Position numbers and translations under genes: made by a program. The notes under the pieces are model-generated. The model was not told the origin of the DNA. It did no database searches and saw only the letters and a list, made by a program, of their open reading frames with translations. Below are positions 1 to 7,381 of a stretch of 13,723 bases of DNA, piece after piece (position 1 is the stretch's first letter; each line of letters starts with the position of its first letter). This stretch comes from Hungateiclostridiaceae bacterium UBA3922. Lineage in GTDB: Bacteria; Bacillota; Clostridia; Acetivibrionales; DTU013. The stretch lies in contig DGEQ01000063.1 of NCBI GenBank assembly GCA_002386045.1, positions 1,564 to 15,286 of the forward strand, read 5' to 3'.

Positions 1-2207
1 GGTATTATATCGAGGATCGGCCTCTCGGCACCGCCGGAAGTGTCAAAAACGCGGAAGACTTCCTCGATGAGACATTTCTCGTTATCAGCGGTGATGCGCT
101 TACGGATATCGACCTGGCCGGAGCCGTAAGTTTCCACAGGGAAAAGGATGCCGTGGCGACACTGGTGCTCAAAAGGGTCGATGTGCCGCTGGAATACGGG
201 GTCGTTGTCACGGATGCGGACGGGAGGATAATCCGCTTCATCGAAAAACCGGGCTGGGGCGAGGTGTTCAGCGATACGGTGAACACGGGCATTTATATCC
301 TGTCGCCGGAAATATTCAGCTATTACGGAAAGGACCGGTTCTTCGATTTCAGCAGGGACCTGTTCCCGATGCTGATGAAGGAAAACAGGAGGATGTATGG
401 TTATATCACGGATGAATACTGGTGTGACATAGGCGATATCAATGCTTACATGCAGGCCAATTTCGATGCGATGGACGGGAAAGTGGAAGTCGATTTGCCC
501 GGTACGGAAACCATGCCCGGTGTCCGGACCGGAAAGGGAACGACGATCGAGGAGCCGGCCAGGATAGAGGGCCCCTGCATAATAGGCGACGGCTGTTATA
601 TAAAAGGCGGCGCCGTCATCGGCAGGCATGTGGTGATCGGCGACAACTGCATAGCCGAAGGGAACAGCAGTATAAAAAGGAGCATAATCTGGAAGAATTC
701 CATCATTGGCGAAAAGGCTGAAATCAGGGGCAGTGTGGTTTGCAGCCGCACGGTCATCGAAAGCGGTGCGTCGGCATTTGAAGGTTCCGTCGTAGGGGAA
801 GGTTGCCGCATCGGGGAAAGGACCCTGATAAGGCCGTCAGTGAAAATATGGCCCGGAAAGAATGTAGACAGGTGCATGGAACTTTGTGAAAACCTTGTCT
901 GGGGTTCCGGTGCGGCAAGGCACATTTTCGGCAACAGGGGCGTAACGGGGACCGTGAACACGGACATGACTCCTGAATTTGCTGCAAAACTGGGTGCAGC
1001 TTTCGCTGCGGCAGTGAAAAACAGGGGGATCATCGGGGTTTGCAGCGACGGTACACCGGCTGCGACGATGATAAGAAGCGCACTTGTTTCCGGACTGCTG
1101 TCAGCCGGGGCACATGTCAACGATTACAGGAAGATGCTTCTGCCGGCACTGAGATTCGCTGTCAGGTTCTGCAGGCTGGACGGCGGCATATACGCAGGAA
1201 CATGCGGTGGAAGCGTGAAGCGACTGTCGCTGGATTTCATCGACAGTGCCGGAAGGAGCATAGACAGGTCCCTTGAGAGGAAGATCGAGTCCCTTTTTTG
1301 CAGGGACGATTTCGGAAGATGCGAAGCAGGAAACCTCAGGGGAGTGACGGAGATATCCGATTTCGGCGACTTTTACATGAAAAGCATATTGAGAGACATA
1401 AGGTCGGAAAGGCTGGATTTCAGGGTCGCCCTGAGGAGAGGATCCGACCATGTGACGGAGGCGGTGGCATCACTGCTGGCGGAAGCAGGATGCGCCGTGG
1501 AGATCGCGGATACCGGCGGGACGGATGACATGAAACAGTTCTGTGGATTCGTAAGGTCCGGTCGGTTCGATATCGGGGTATCCATAGGCGAGACATGCGA
1601 AAAAATGCTGCTGGTGGACGATGCAGGAAGGCTTGTCACCGAGGATATGTTCATGGCGCTCGTTTCAATGGTCGTACTCAGGAAAATAAGGGGCAGCACG
1701 CTGGTCGTCCCCATATCTGCGAGCCAGGTAATCGATAGGCTTGCTGAGAGATACCAGGGCAGTGTCATTCGGACCAGGACTGCAGCGAGGGATATCATGG
1801 CCGAACTGCTGGCAAGAGAGACAAAGGAAGAACTGGCTGAACAGTTCACCATGCACTTCGACGCCGCAGCAGGACTTGTGAAGCTGATGGATTTCATGAA
1901 AACTGAAAACACCAGCCTGCGCGAAATGGCTGACATGCTGCCCGAGATCCATATGCGCAGGAAGGAAGTGGAATGCGGCTGGGATGCAAAGGGAAGGGTC
2001 ATCAGAAAGATAATACAGGAGCACTACGGGGGCAGGATGGAGATGCTCGAGGGGGTAAAGGTATACAACGACAAAGGATGGGTGTTAGTCCTGCCGGATG
2101 CTGAAAGGCCTGTCTGCAGCGTTATCGGAGAGGGCTTTACAGAAGAGTTCGCGGAGGAACTCACCAACATATATGCAAGGAAAGTCATGGAAATAAGCCG
2201 CAGCTGA
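1..2207 (+). CDS. Sugar-phosphate nucleotidyltransferase fused to a phosphomannomutase-like module (5' end outside window)
   Basis: The reading frame is open from base 3 and the true start lies upstream; 734 residues are visible. Residues 1-160 are the back part of an NTP-transferase domain: GTAGS at 10-14, an ISGD motif near 34-37, and FIEKPGWGE typical of the mannose-1-P guanylyl / glucose-1-P nucleotidyl group. The N-terminal GxGTRL nucleotide loop is off the window. From about residue 188 to 275 hexapeptide turns (IIGDGC, VIGRHV, VIGDNC) indicate a left-handed beta-helix. From about 305 to the end is a phosphoglucomutase/phosphomannomutase-type fold, recognised by FGNRGVTGTVNTDMTPEFA. Its key motifs are lost: YAGTCGG (397-403) stands where the TASHNP phosphoserine loop belongs, IGETCEK (528-534) replaces the DGDxDR metal loop, and LPDAERP (697-703) replaces the RPSGTEP phosphate loop. 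A nucleotidyltransferase with a non-catalytic or regulatory PMM domain is inferred; the exact nucleotide and sugar are unknown. An intrinsic terminator follows 25 bases after the stop. Confidence 0.85.
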   Translation, partial: YYIEDRPLGTAGSVKNAEDFLDETFLVISGDALTDIDLAGAVSFHREKDAVATLVLKRVDVPLEYGVVVTDADGRIIRFIEKPGWGEVFSDTVNTGIYILSPEIFSYYGKDRFFDFSRDLFPMLMKENRRMYGYITDEYWCDIGDINAYMQANFDAMDGKVEVDLPGTETMPGVRTGKGTTIEEPARIEGPCIIGDGCYIKGGAVIGRHVVIGDNCIAEGNSSIKRSIIWKNSIIGEKAEIRGSVVCSRTVIESGASAFEGSVVGEGCRIGERTLIRPSVKIWPGKNVDRCMELCENLVWGSGAARHIFGNRGVTGTVNTDMTPEFAAKLGAAFAAAVKNRGIIGVCSDGTPAATMIRSALVSGLLSAGAHVNDYRKMLLPALRFAVRFCRLDGGIYAGTCGGSVKRLSLDFIDSAGRSIDRSLERKIESLFCRDDFGRCEAGNLRGVTEISDFGDFYMKSILRDIRSERLDFRVALRRGSDHVTEAVASLLAEAGCAVEIADTGGTDDMKQFCGFVRSGRFDIGVSIGETCEKMLLVDDAGRLVTEDMFMALVSMVVLRKIRGSTLVVPISASQVIDRLAERYQGSVIRTRTAARDIMAELLARETKEELAEQFTMHFDAAAGLVKLMDFMKTENTSLREMADMLPEIHMRRKEVECGWDAKGRVIRKIIQEHYGGRMEMLEGVKVYNDKGWVLVLPDAERPVCSVIGEGFTEEFAEELTNIYARKVMEISRS

Positions 2208-2227
2208 AAAGGGGGCAAACCTTTCAC

Positions 2228-2256
2228 TTGAAATCCCGCTGCTTAACAAGTAGAAT
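2228..2256 (+). promoter_or_regulatory. Sigma-A-type promoter for the DUF881 pair
   Basis: TTGAAA (2228-2233), a 17-base spacer and TAGAAT (2251-2256) each differ from the consensus hexamer at one position. Predicted transcription start is near 2263, giving a leader of about 30 bases before the ATG at 2294. The promoter overlaps the terminator hairpin of the upstream gene: the spacer is its left arm and the -10 lies in its loop. Confidence 0.7.
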
Positions 2257-2277
2257 TTAGTTAAGCGCGGATTTTTT
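2233..2277 (+). terminator. Intrinsic terminator of the nucleotidyltransferase gene
   Basis: The left arm (2233-2247) pairs with the right arm (2260-2272): GCTTAAC with GTTAAGC gives 7 pairs, then CCGC with GCGG gives 4, then AT with AT, with single-base bulges at T2240 and C2235. The loop is 12 bases. Six T residues follow directly (2272-2277). A transcript starting at the overlapping promoter would contain only the right arm, so it should escape termination. Confidence 0.65.
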
Positions 2278-2293
2278 CTTTATGGGAGTCGCT

Positions 2294-3019
2294 ATGAACA
2301 AACGTGCCAGCCGTCATATTTCATTCATAGTGTTCTTGTTGCTGGGGATGCTCATGGCATGGCAGCTGAAAAGCACCCTCAACGCAAGAAGGGCTGCCGC
2401 TGCCAATGCACTGGACGCAAATATGCTGAGGGAACAGATAACGGAGCTTCAGCAGGACATCGAGGGACTCAGGGCGGCGATCGATGAAAACATAGCATTG
2501 CAGAATGAAATCATCAGGGAATATATAGAACTGCAGAACGACGACCGGATGAGCAGGGAATGGGAAGTCATAAAGCTGCATACCGGCCTGGTGGGGGTCG
2601 AAGGGCCAGGGATAACCATAACGCTTGATGACGCACAGGTAAGGGAGCCCGGTATGCCCTCCGGGTTTTTCATCATACACGACTTCGATATCAGGACCAT
2701 ACTCAACGATCTGAAAATCGCCGGCGCACAGGCCGTCGCAATCAACGGGGAACGTGTCGTGCCCATGAGCGAGCAGATCTGTGCAGGACCGACCATAATC
2801 ATAAACGGCAACAGGTACCCGGTACCTTATGTCATAGAGGCGATCGGCGACCCTGATGAACTGTATGAAGCGATCAACACCAGCTTTAAAATATACGAAC
2901 TGAGGCAGTTCAACATCAAGGTCGATATAAAAAAGACGGACAAAATACGGATATCCAAGTTCAGCGGTGCAGACAAGCTTGACAGGTTTATTTCCGGACT
3001 GGAGGTTGTCGAGAAATGA
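2294..3019 (+). CDS. DUF881 family membrane-anchored protein, first copy
   Basis: This 241-residue protein has a basic N-terminus (MNKRASRH), one hydrophobic segment at about residues 9-25, a likely coiled coil at about 30-85 (repeated EQITELQQDIEGL-type heptads) and the DUF881 domain: GVEGPGITITLDD, GAQAVAINGERVV and a lysine-rich C-terminal strand. The ATG at 2294 is preferred over the in-frame ATG at 2282 because GGGAG (2284-2288) sits 5 bases before it and it puts the basic residues just before the membrane segment. The B. subtilis relatives YlxW and YlxX lie near division genes, but the molecular function is unknown. Most of the protein should lie outside the cytoplasm, tethered by its N-terminus. 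It overlaps the second copy by four bases (ATGA). Confidence 0.88.
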   Translation: MNKRASRHISFIVFLLLGMLMAWQLKSTLNARRAAAANALDANMLREQITELQQDIEGLRAAIDENIALQNEIIREYIELQNDDRMSREWEVIKLHTGLVGVEGPGITITLDDAQVREPGMPSGFFIIHDFDIRTILNDLKIAGAQAVAINGERVVPMSEQICAGPTIIINGNRYPVPYVIEAIGDPDELYEAINTSFKIYELRQFNIKVDIKKTDKIRISKFSGADKLDRFISGLEVVEK

Positions 3020-3711
3020 AAATAGCGCGCAATCTGGCGATGATGTTGGTTTGCATGCTGCTCGGAATAATGCTGGCGCTCCAGTACAGAAGCGTCAACT
3101 ACAACCAGAGCATAGCCAGCCTTGAAAATAAAAGGTTGGAGGAACTGAAGGAAGAAGTTATCAGGCTCCAGAACCAGAAGAATGAGCTCCAGGAGAGATA
3201 TCAGAAACTGGAAGAAGAAAACCAGACTTTTGCCAGGGTCAAGGCCGGAGACAGCGAAGCCGTACAGCAACTGAAGAACAACCTGCTGAAGGCAAGGATA
3301 TTCGCAGGACTTGAAACAGTCAGGGGAGCAGGGATAATAATCACGCTGGACGACGACTACCCGTGGGCAGTGATGGATGCCCATATACTCGATGTCGTGA
3401 ATGAACTCAGGGCCAGCGGTGCGCAGGCTATTTCCGTAAATGACGAAAGGGTAGTGGCGATGACGGAGATACGTTCGGCCGGAGATTACATCATGATAAA
3501 CGGAAAGCAGCATAAGGCTCCCTTTACCATAAAAGCGATAGCAAATCCCAACTACCTGGAACGGGCCCTGATGATGATCGGCGGTGTAGTCGAAAACCTT
3601 GAAGGGGATGGGCTCAAGGTAAGCATCAAAAAATCCGACGAGATCATAATAAACAAATTTGTCGATGATGGCACTTCTATCAGGACAGACCTGCTGACCC
3701 CGGTGGAATGA
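3016..3711 (+). CDS. DUF881 family membrane-anchored protein, second copy
   Basis: This 231-residue paralogue of the preceding protein has the same architecture: one membrane segment at about residues 7-22, a strong charged coiled coil at about 33-75 (LEELKEEVIRLQNQKNEL and following), then DUF881 with VRGAGIIITLDDD, GAQAISVNDERVVAMTE and a matching end. The start overlaps the upstream stop (ATGA), with GGAGG at 3001-3005 ten bases upstream, so translational coupling is likely. Equal coiled-coil design suggests hetero-oligomers, which is inference. After the stop come about 98 bases of A/T-rich sequence before pdaA, with no convincing terminator or sigma-A promoter, so read-through into pdaA is possible. 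Confidence 0.88.
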   Translation: MKIARNLAMMLVCMLLGIMLALQYRSVNYNQSIASLENKRLEELKEEVIRLQNQKNELQERYQKLEEENQTFARVKAGDSEAVQQLKNNLLKARIFAGLETVRGAGIIITLDDDYPWAVMDAHILDVVNELRASGAQAISVNDERVVAMTEIRSAGDYIMINGKQHKAPFTIKAIANPNYLERALMMIGGVVENLEGDGLKVSIKKSDEIIINKFVDDGTSIRTDLLTPVE

Positions 3712-3797
3712 GGACAGTCCCAAAGTAACCGGCATATTTTCCCGCTTCCATAATAAAATTTTAGAAGCAGGCAAATATGTCTTTTTGTTCATTTTCC

Positions 3798-3802
3798 GGG
3801 GG
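3798..3802 (+). promoter_or_regulatory. Ribosome binding site of pdaA (GGGGG type)
   Basis: GGGGG sits 7 bases before ATG 3810 and can pair with the anti-Shine-Dalgarno CCUCC using one G-U pair. It favours 3810 over the upstream in-frame ATG at 3777. Confidence 0.55.
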
Positions 3803-3809
3803 TCGTATC

Positions 3810-4883
3810 ATGGGAGCTTGCAAAAAGAGCATGGTATCCGTGGGTGCACGGACAACTGCCGCGGTCATCGTTTTATGCCTTGCCGCGTTTATTCCAGGCT
3901 GTTCGGAGTCCAGCGCATACAATCCTGCACTGAGCGATCTTGGGGGCGTATATGCCAGCAGTTTCGAAGACCTGGACCTGGCTGTCGAGATCAGCGGAAG
4001 GCTGTCCGAGGAGGATGCGGAGACTGACGCCTTATATGCACAGGAAAACTGGGGCACATCCGATATTTATGCTGAAGTCCCGCAAAGCGGACAGGGCAGG
4101 GAAAGTGATACGACCGGGGACCCGGAAGGCTCAGCCGTTTATGCGGACGGGGGAACGGGCGGTAAACTGCTGAGGTGGGGCATATCCAGGAGGCCGGACA
4201 ATCTGCCGCCAAAAGCTGATCCTGGCGCCCCGGAACTCCTTGAGAAATATGGCGGCGCATGGATTGGCGACACGGGAAAAAGCGTCATTTACCTGACATT
4301 CGATGAAGGCTACGAAAACGGCTATACTCCCCTGATACTCGATACCCTGGCAAAGCATAATGTCAAAGCTGTATTTTTCATAACGGGACCTTACCTGAAA
4401 GAACACCAGGACCTTGTTAGGAGGATGGTCGAGGAAGGCCATATCGTCGGGAACCATACCGTTCACCACCCAAGCCTGCCGACCCTCGACGACAGGCAGG
4501 CGGAAGAGGAGATACTGGGCCTCGAAAGGGCATTCCGCGAGAAATTCGGCAAAGGCATGGAGTTTTTGCGTCCGCCCAAAGGGGAGTACAGTGAAAGGAC
4601 TCTCAGGCTGGCCAACGACCTGGGTTACTGCACCCTGTTCTGGAGCTTCGCATATGACGACTGGTATCGTGACAAGGTGAGGGGGCCGCAGTACGCATAT
4701 GACATCGTTATGCGCAACCTGCACAATGGCGCAGTACTGTTGCTGCATGCCGTATCTAAGGACAATGCGCACGCTCTCGACAGCATCATAAAAGGCGCGG
4801 CGGAGAGGGGATACAGTTTCGGGGATCCGCGTGATCTGCTGCCGCAAGGGAAGGCTGGAGATGCAACCTATGGCGAGGAGTAA
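3810..4883 (+). CDS. pdaA: Polysaccharide deacetylase, probable muramic-delta-lactam cortex enzyme PdaA
   Basis: This 357-residue protein has a NodB-type deacetylase domain from about residue 158. PdaA removes the acetyl group of muramic acid so that spore-cortex delta-lactam forms, which germination lytic enzymes need. Visible motifs are TFDEGYENGYT (D165, E166), metal-binding GNHTVHH (H216, H220), RPPKGEYS (from R254), and LLLHAVS with H313. The pattern YLTFD-x-GYENGYT and the WSFAYDDW stretch match PdaA rather than generic chitin deacetylases. The N-terminus is a signal sequence with KK then a hydrophobic run ending IPGC (C31), an imperfect lipobox. Residues 32-135 form a polar, Gly/Ser/Asp-rich linker that makes the protein about 90 residues longer than B. 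subtilis PdaA. It should act outside the membrane, in the forespore intermembrane space. The 3' end overlaps yqfC by 14 bases. Confidence 0.88.
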   Translation: MGACKKSMVSVGARTTAAVIVLCLAAFIPGCSESSAYNPALSDLGGVYASSFEDLDLAVEISGRLSEEDAETDALYAQENWGTSDIYAEVPQSGQGRESDTTGDPEGSAVYADGGTGGKLLRWGISRRPDNLPPKADPGAPELLEKYGGAWIGDTGKSVIYLTFDEGYENGYTPLILDTLAKHNVKAVFFITGPYLKEHQDLVRRMVEEGHIVGNHTVHHPSLPTLDDRQAEEEILGLERAFREKFGKGMEFLRPPKGEYSERTLRLANDLGYCTLFWSFAYDDWYRDKVRGPQYAYDIVMRNLHNGAVLLLHAVSKDNAHALDSIIKGAAERGYSFGDPRDLLPQGKAGDATYGEE

Positions 4884-5208
4884 CGCCGCAGGCAAAAAGG
4901 GGAACAAAAAGGCGGCCGGGAAGAAAAGCAACGATAAAAAAAGCGTGAAGGAAAAATTCACGGAAATGCTCGAACTCCCCAAGGACCTGGTCCTGGACCG
5001 TCCGAAACTGACCCTTGTAGGCAACAGGGATATGCTGATAGAAAACTACAAGTCTGTCCTGGAATACGACACCGGCGTCCTGAGGATAAACACGGGAACG
5101 GGGATGATCAGGATAACCGGTTCAGGCCTTTCGATAAGGGAAATCACTTCAGACGATATGGTCGTGTCAGGATCGGTCCGCTCAGTCGAGTTCATCGATG
5201 CGGGGTGA
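4870..5208 (+). CDS. yqfC: Sporulation protein YqfC
   Basis: This 112-residue protein carries the YqfC signature LPKDLVLDRPKLTLVGNRD, followed by ENYKSVLEYD and an ITGSGLSIREI strand. The family is reported in the mother-cell sigma-E regulon of B. subtilis and is always near YqfD; its biochemical role is unknown. The first 35 residues are a lysine-rich, probably disordered extension before the conserved core. The start is uncertain: ATG 4870 has GGAG (4857-4860) 9 bases upstream, while in-frame ATG 4861 has AAGG (4851-4854) 6 bases upstream. Either lies inside the end of pdaA, so coupling to pdaA translation is likely. The stop overlaps the GTG start of yqfD (GTGA). Confidence 0.87.
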   Translation: MARSNAAGKKGNKKAAGKKSNDKKSVKEKFTEMLELPKDLVLDRPKLTLVGNRDMLIENYKSVLEYDTGVLRINTGTGMIRITGSGLSIREITSDDMVVSGSVRSVEFIDAG

Positions 5209-6401
5209 AATTCTTGCTGTTCAGGCTGTGGAATTATCTGCGCGGATATGTTATCATTATAGTCGAAGGTTTTTTCCTGGAGAAATTCATAAACATCTGC
5301 GCCAGGCGCGGGATACGCCTGTGGGATGTCAGGCTGCAGGCAGAGCGCCGCGTGACGGCGAAGACCGGCATCAGCGGGTTCAGGCTCATCAGACCTGTCG
5401 CCAGGAAGACAGGATGCAGGGTGAGGCTGCTGAAGAAAAGGGGCCTGCCGTTTGTGTTCAGCAAATATCGCAGACGGAAGGCATTTTTTGCAGGAGCTGT
5501 TTTGTTTTTTATATTGCTAAATGTGCTGGCTTCTTTCGTGTGGTGCATCGAGATCACCGGAAACGAGAAGCTGGACAGGGTTTTCCTTGAAAACGCGCTG
5601 GCAGCCAACGGCATAAGGACAGGAGTGCTGAAATACAGGATCGATACCCGCCGTGCCGTTGACAGGATGATGCTGGATGTCGGCAGGCTGTCCTGGATCA
5701 GTATAAGCATAAGGGGAACGAAGGTAAAGGTAGAGGTAAGGGAACGCGAGGACTTGCCGGAAATAGTGCCGAGGCATATACCATGCGATATCGTGGCGCA
5801 GAGGGACGGCATCATCAGGCAGGTAATCGCAAAGGAAGGTATCGAGACAGTATCGGAAGGAGATACGGTGAAAAAGGGCCAGGTGCTCATATCAGGACGT
5901 GTCCCGGTAAAGGGCGGAGAGCAGCACAGGCTCGTACACGCGATGGGGACCGTCATGGCAAGGACATGGTATGAGGGAGAGGCACAGGTCGAACCTGAGA
6001 GGACCGAGACGGTCAGGACCGGCAGGGTGATCAGGGACCATTCTCTGGTCCTGTTTTCAAAGGAGCTGGACCTGATACGGAAAAGGGTCGGGTTCAGTGA
6101 ATATGTTTCCGAGGAATCGAGAAAAAAGCTCACCATTGGCGACGACCTGGTTTTCCCTTTCGAATGGGTGACGGTGAGCCACTATGAAGTGGTGAACCTG
6201 CAAGCCAGCATCAGTGAAGAGGATGCCAGGGAAACGGCGGCAAGGGAAGCATACAAAAAGGCCCTTGGACGTGTCCCGGACGGGGCCGAGATAATGCGTG
6301 AGAATATATATTTTACGGAACAGGACGGAAAGCTGACCGCGAAAGCTGTCCTGGAATGTATCGAAAATATAGGCAGACCCATTCGGATTGGAGGAAATTG
6401 A
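5205..6401 (+). CDS. yqfD: Sporulation protein YqfD
   Basis: This 398-residue protein begins with the family hallmark RLWNYLRGYVII and EKFINICARRGI, has one membrane segment at about residues 93-114, and continues with a large domain containing VEVREREDLPEIV, IVAQRDGIIRQV and EGDTVKKGQVLISG. YqfD is a conserved endospore-former protein in the mother-cell programme and is probably anchored in a membrane; its mechanism is unknown. The start is taken as GTG 5205 overlapping the yqfC stop. TTG 5214, six bases after GGGGTG, is a real alternative. The last bases carry the GGAGG that serves phoH, so the two genes abut without a gap. Confidence 0.88.
   Translation: MKFLLFRLWNYLRGYVIIIVEGFFLEKFINICARRGIRLWDVRLQAERRVTAKTGISGFRLIRPVARKTGCRVRLLKKRGLPFVFSKYRRRKAFFAGAVLFFILLNVLASFVWCIEITGNEKLDRVFLENALAANGIRTGVLKYRIDTRRAVDRMMLDVGRLSWISISIRGTKVKVEVREREDLPEIVPRHIPCDIVAQRDGIIRQVIAKEGIETVSEGDTVKKGQVLISGRVPVKGGEQHRLVHAMGTVMARTWYEGEAQVEPERTETVRTGRVIRDHSLVLFSKELDLIRKRVGFSEYVSEESRKKLTIGDDLVFPFEWVTVSHYEVVNLQASISEEDARETAAREAYKKALGRVPDGAEIMRENIYFTEQDGKLTAKAVLECIENIGRPIRIGGN
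6390..6394 (+). promoter_or_regulatory. Ribosome binding site fixing the TTG start of phoH
   Basis: GGAGG lies inside the final codons of yqfD, 7 bases before TTG 6402. No ATG or GTG in frame is near, so this site decides the start. Confidence 0.7.
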
Positions 6402-7367
6402 TTGGACGAATCGGAAAAGACACTGGAACTTCAAAAGGTGGAACATGTCATTAGCCTGTTCGGGAATTTTGATGAAAACGTACGGATAATCGAGGAAAGC
6501 CTGAATGTGAGGATAATTTCGGGCGAAAGGGGCATCAGGATCACGGGAGACCCCGGGGATGTCGAAAAAGCTTATGCGGTCCTGGAGAAGCTGGCTTCCA
6601 TAATCGAGCAGGGTGAGGAACTCACGAAGCAGAAGGTGCGTTACCTTGCAGATCTTGCCGCTGAAGGATCGATAGAAAGGATAACAGATTATTCTGACGA
6701 TCACATATGCGTGACGGCCAGGGGCAGGCACATCAGGTCGAAGACCCATGGACAGAGGAAATATGTCCGGGCTATAAGGGACAATACGGTGGTGTTCGGC
6801 ATAGGGCCTGCCGGCACGGGCAAGACTTTCCTCGCCGTGGCCATGGCGGTGAATGCGTTCAAGGACAAGCAGGTAAGCAGGATAGTACTGACCAGGCCAG
6901 CAGTCGAAGCCGGGGAAAAGCTGGGGTTTTTGCCCGGAGACATGCAGAACAAGGTCGATCCTTACCTGCGGCCGCTTTACGACGCGCTGCATGAGATAAT
7001 GGGCGCCGAATCATACCATAAATACCTGGAGAAAGGCATGATCGAAGTGGCGCCGTTGGCTTATATGAGGGGGCGTACGCTGGATGACTCCTTCATCATC
7101 CTGGATGAAGCCCAGAACACGACGCCCGAGCAGATGAAGATGTTCCTGACGCGCATCGGGTTCGGATCCAAGGCGGTGGTCACCGGAGACATCACCCAGA
7201 TAGACCTTCCACGGGACAAGAAGTCGGGCCTGAAGGAGGTCATAAAAATACTGGAGGATGTCGAAGGCATAGGATTCGTCTGGCTGACCGAGAAAGATGT
7301 AGTCAGGCACGAACTTGTCCAGAGGATAATAAAGGCGTATGATGAATATGATCAGAAAATGGGCTGA
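6402..7367 (+). CDS. phoH: PhoH-like ATPase
   Basis: This 321-residue protein is of normal family length. An N-terminal KH-like region (about residues 10-80, with NVRIISGERGIRITG) is followed by the PhoH ATPase core: Walker A GPAGTGKT at 135-142, TRPAVEAGEKLGFLPGD, and Walker B FIILDEAQN with D235 and E236, then TGDITQIDLPRD. PhoH proteins are P-loop NTPases related to superfamily 1 helicases and are nearly always next to ybeY; a role in RNA metabolism is inferred from that pairing. Translation starts at TTG, directly after the yqfD stop, with a good GGAGG upstream. A 14-base gap leads to pgpH. Confidence 0.93.
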   Translation: MDESEKTLELQKVEHVISLFGNFDENVRIIEESLNVRIISGERGIRITGDPGDVEKAYAVLEKLASIIEQGEELTKQKVRYLADLAAEGSIERITDYSDDHICVTARGRHIRSKTHGQRKYVRAIRDNTVVFGIGPAGTGKTFLAVAMAVNAFKDKQVSRIVLTRPAVEAGEKLGFLPGDMQNKVDPYLRPLYDALHEIMGAESYHKYLEKGMIEVAPLAYMRGRTLDDSFIILDEAQNTTPEQMKMFLTRIGFGSKAVVTGDITQIDLPRDKKSGLKEVIKILEDVEGIGFVWLTEKDVVRHELVQRIIKAYDEYDQKMG

Positions 7368-7369
7368 TT

Positions 7370-7374
7370 GGGGG
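7370..7374 (+). promoter_or_regulatory. Ribosome binding site of pgpH (GGGGG type)
   Basis: GGGGG is 7 bases before TTG 7382. The first in-frame ATG is more than 80 codons later, past the first membrane segment, so TTG is the credible start. Confidence 0.6.
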
Positions 7375-7381
7375 CTTCAAT

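Noticed and set aside
3732..3756. Possible sporulation sigma-E promoter upstream of pdaA (GCATATT and CATAATAA)
   Set aside because: The half sites resemble the consensus but are only 10 bases apart, too close for the expected ~14-base spacing, and there is no good sigma-A or sigma-G match either.
3744..3772. Weak inverted repeat GCTTC...GAAGC between the second DUF881 gene and pdaA, as terminator
   Set aside because: The stem has only five pairs, the loop is A/T-rich and no T-run follows directly.
2827..3792. Long antisense open frame opposite both DUF881 genes
   Set aside because: It mirrors well-supported plus-strand genes, shows no family motif and has no credible ribosome binding site; a product of codon bias.
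4131..5024. Antisense open frame spanning the pdaA-yqfC junction
   Set aside because: Plus-strand motifs of PdaA and YqfC explain the sequence fully.
5234..6992. Antisense open frames opposite yqfD and phoH
   Set aside because: Both are covered by strongly recognisable plus-strand proteins, and the antisense translations have low-complexity Ser/Leu/Arg composition with no recognisable domain.
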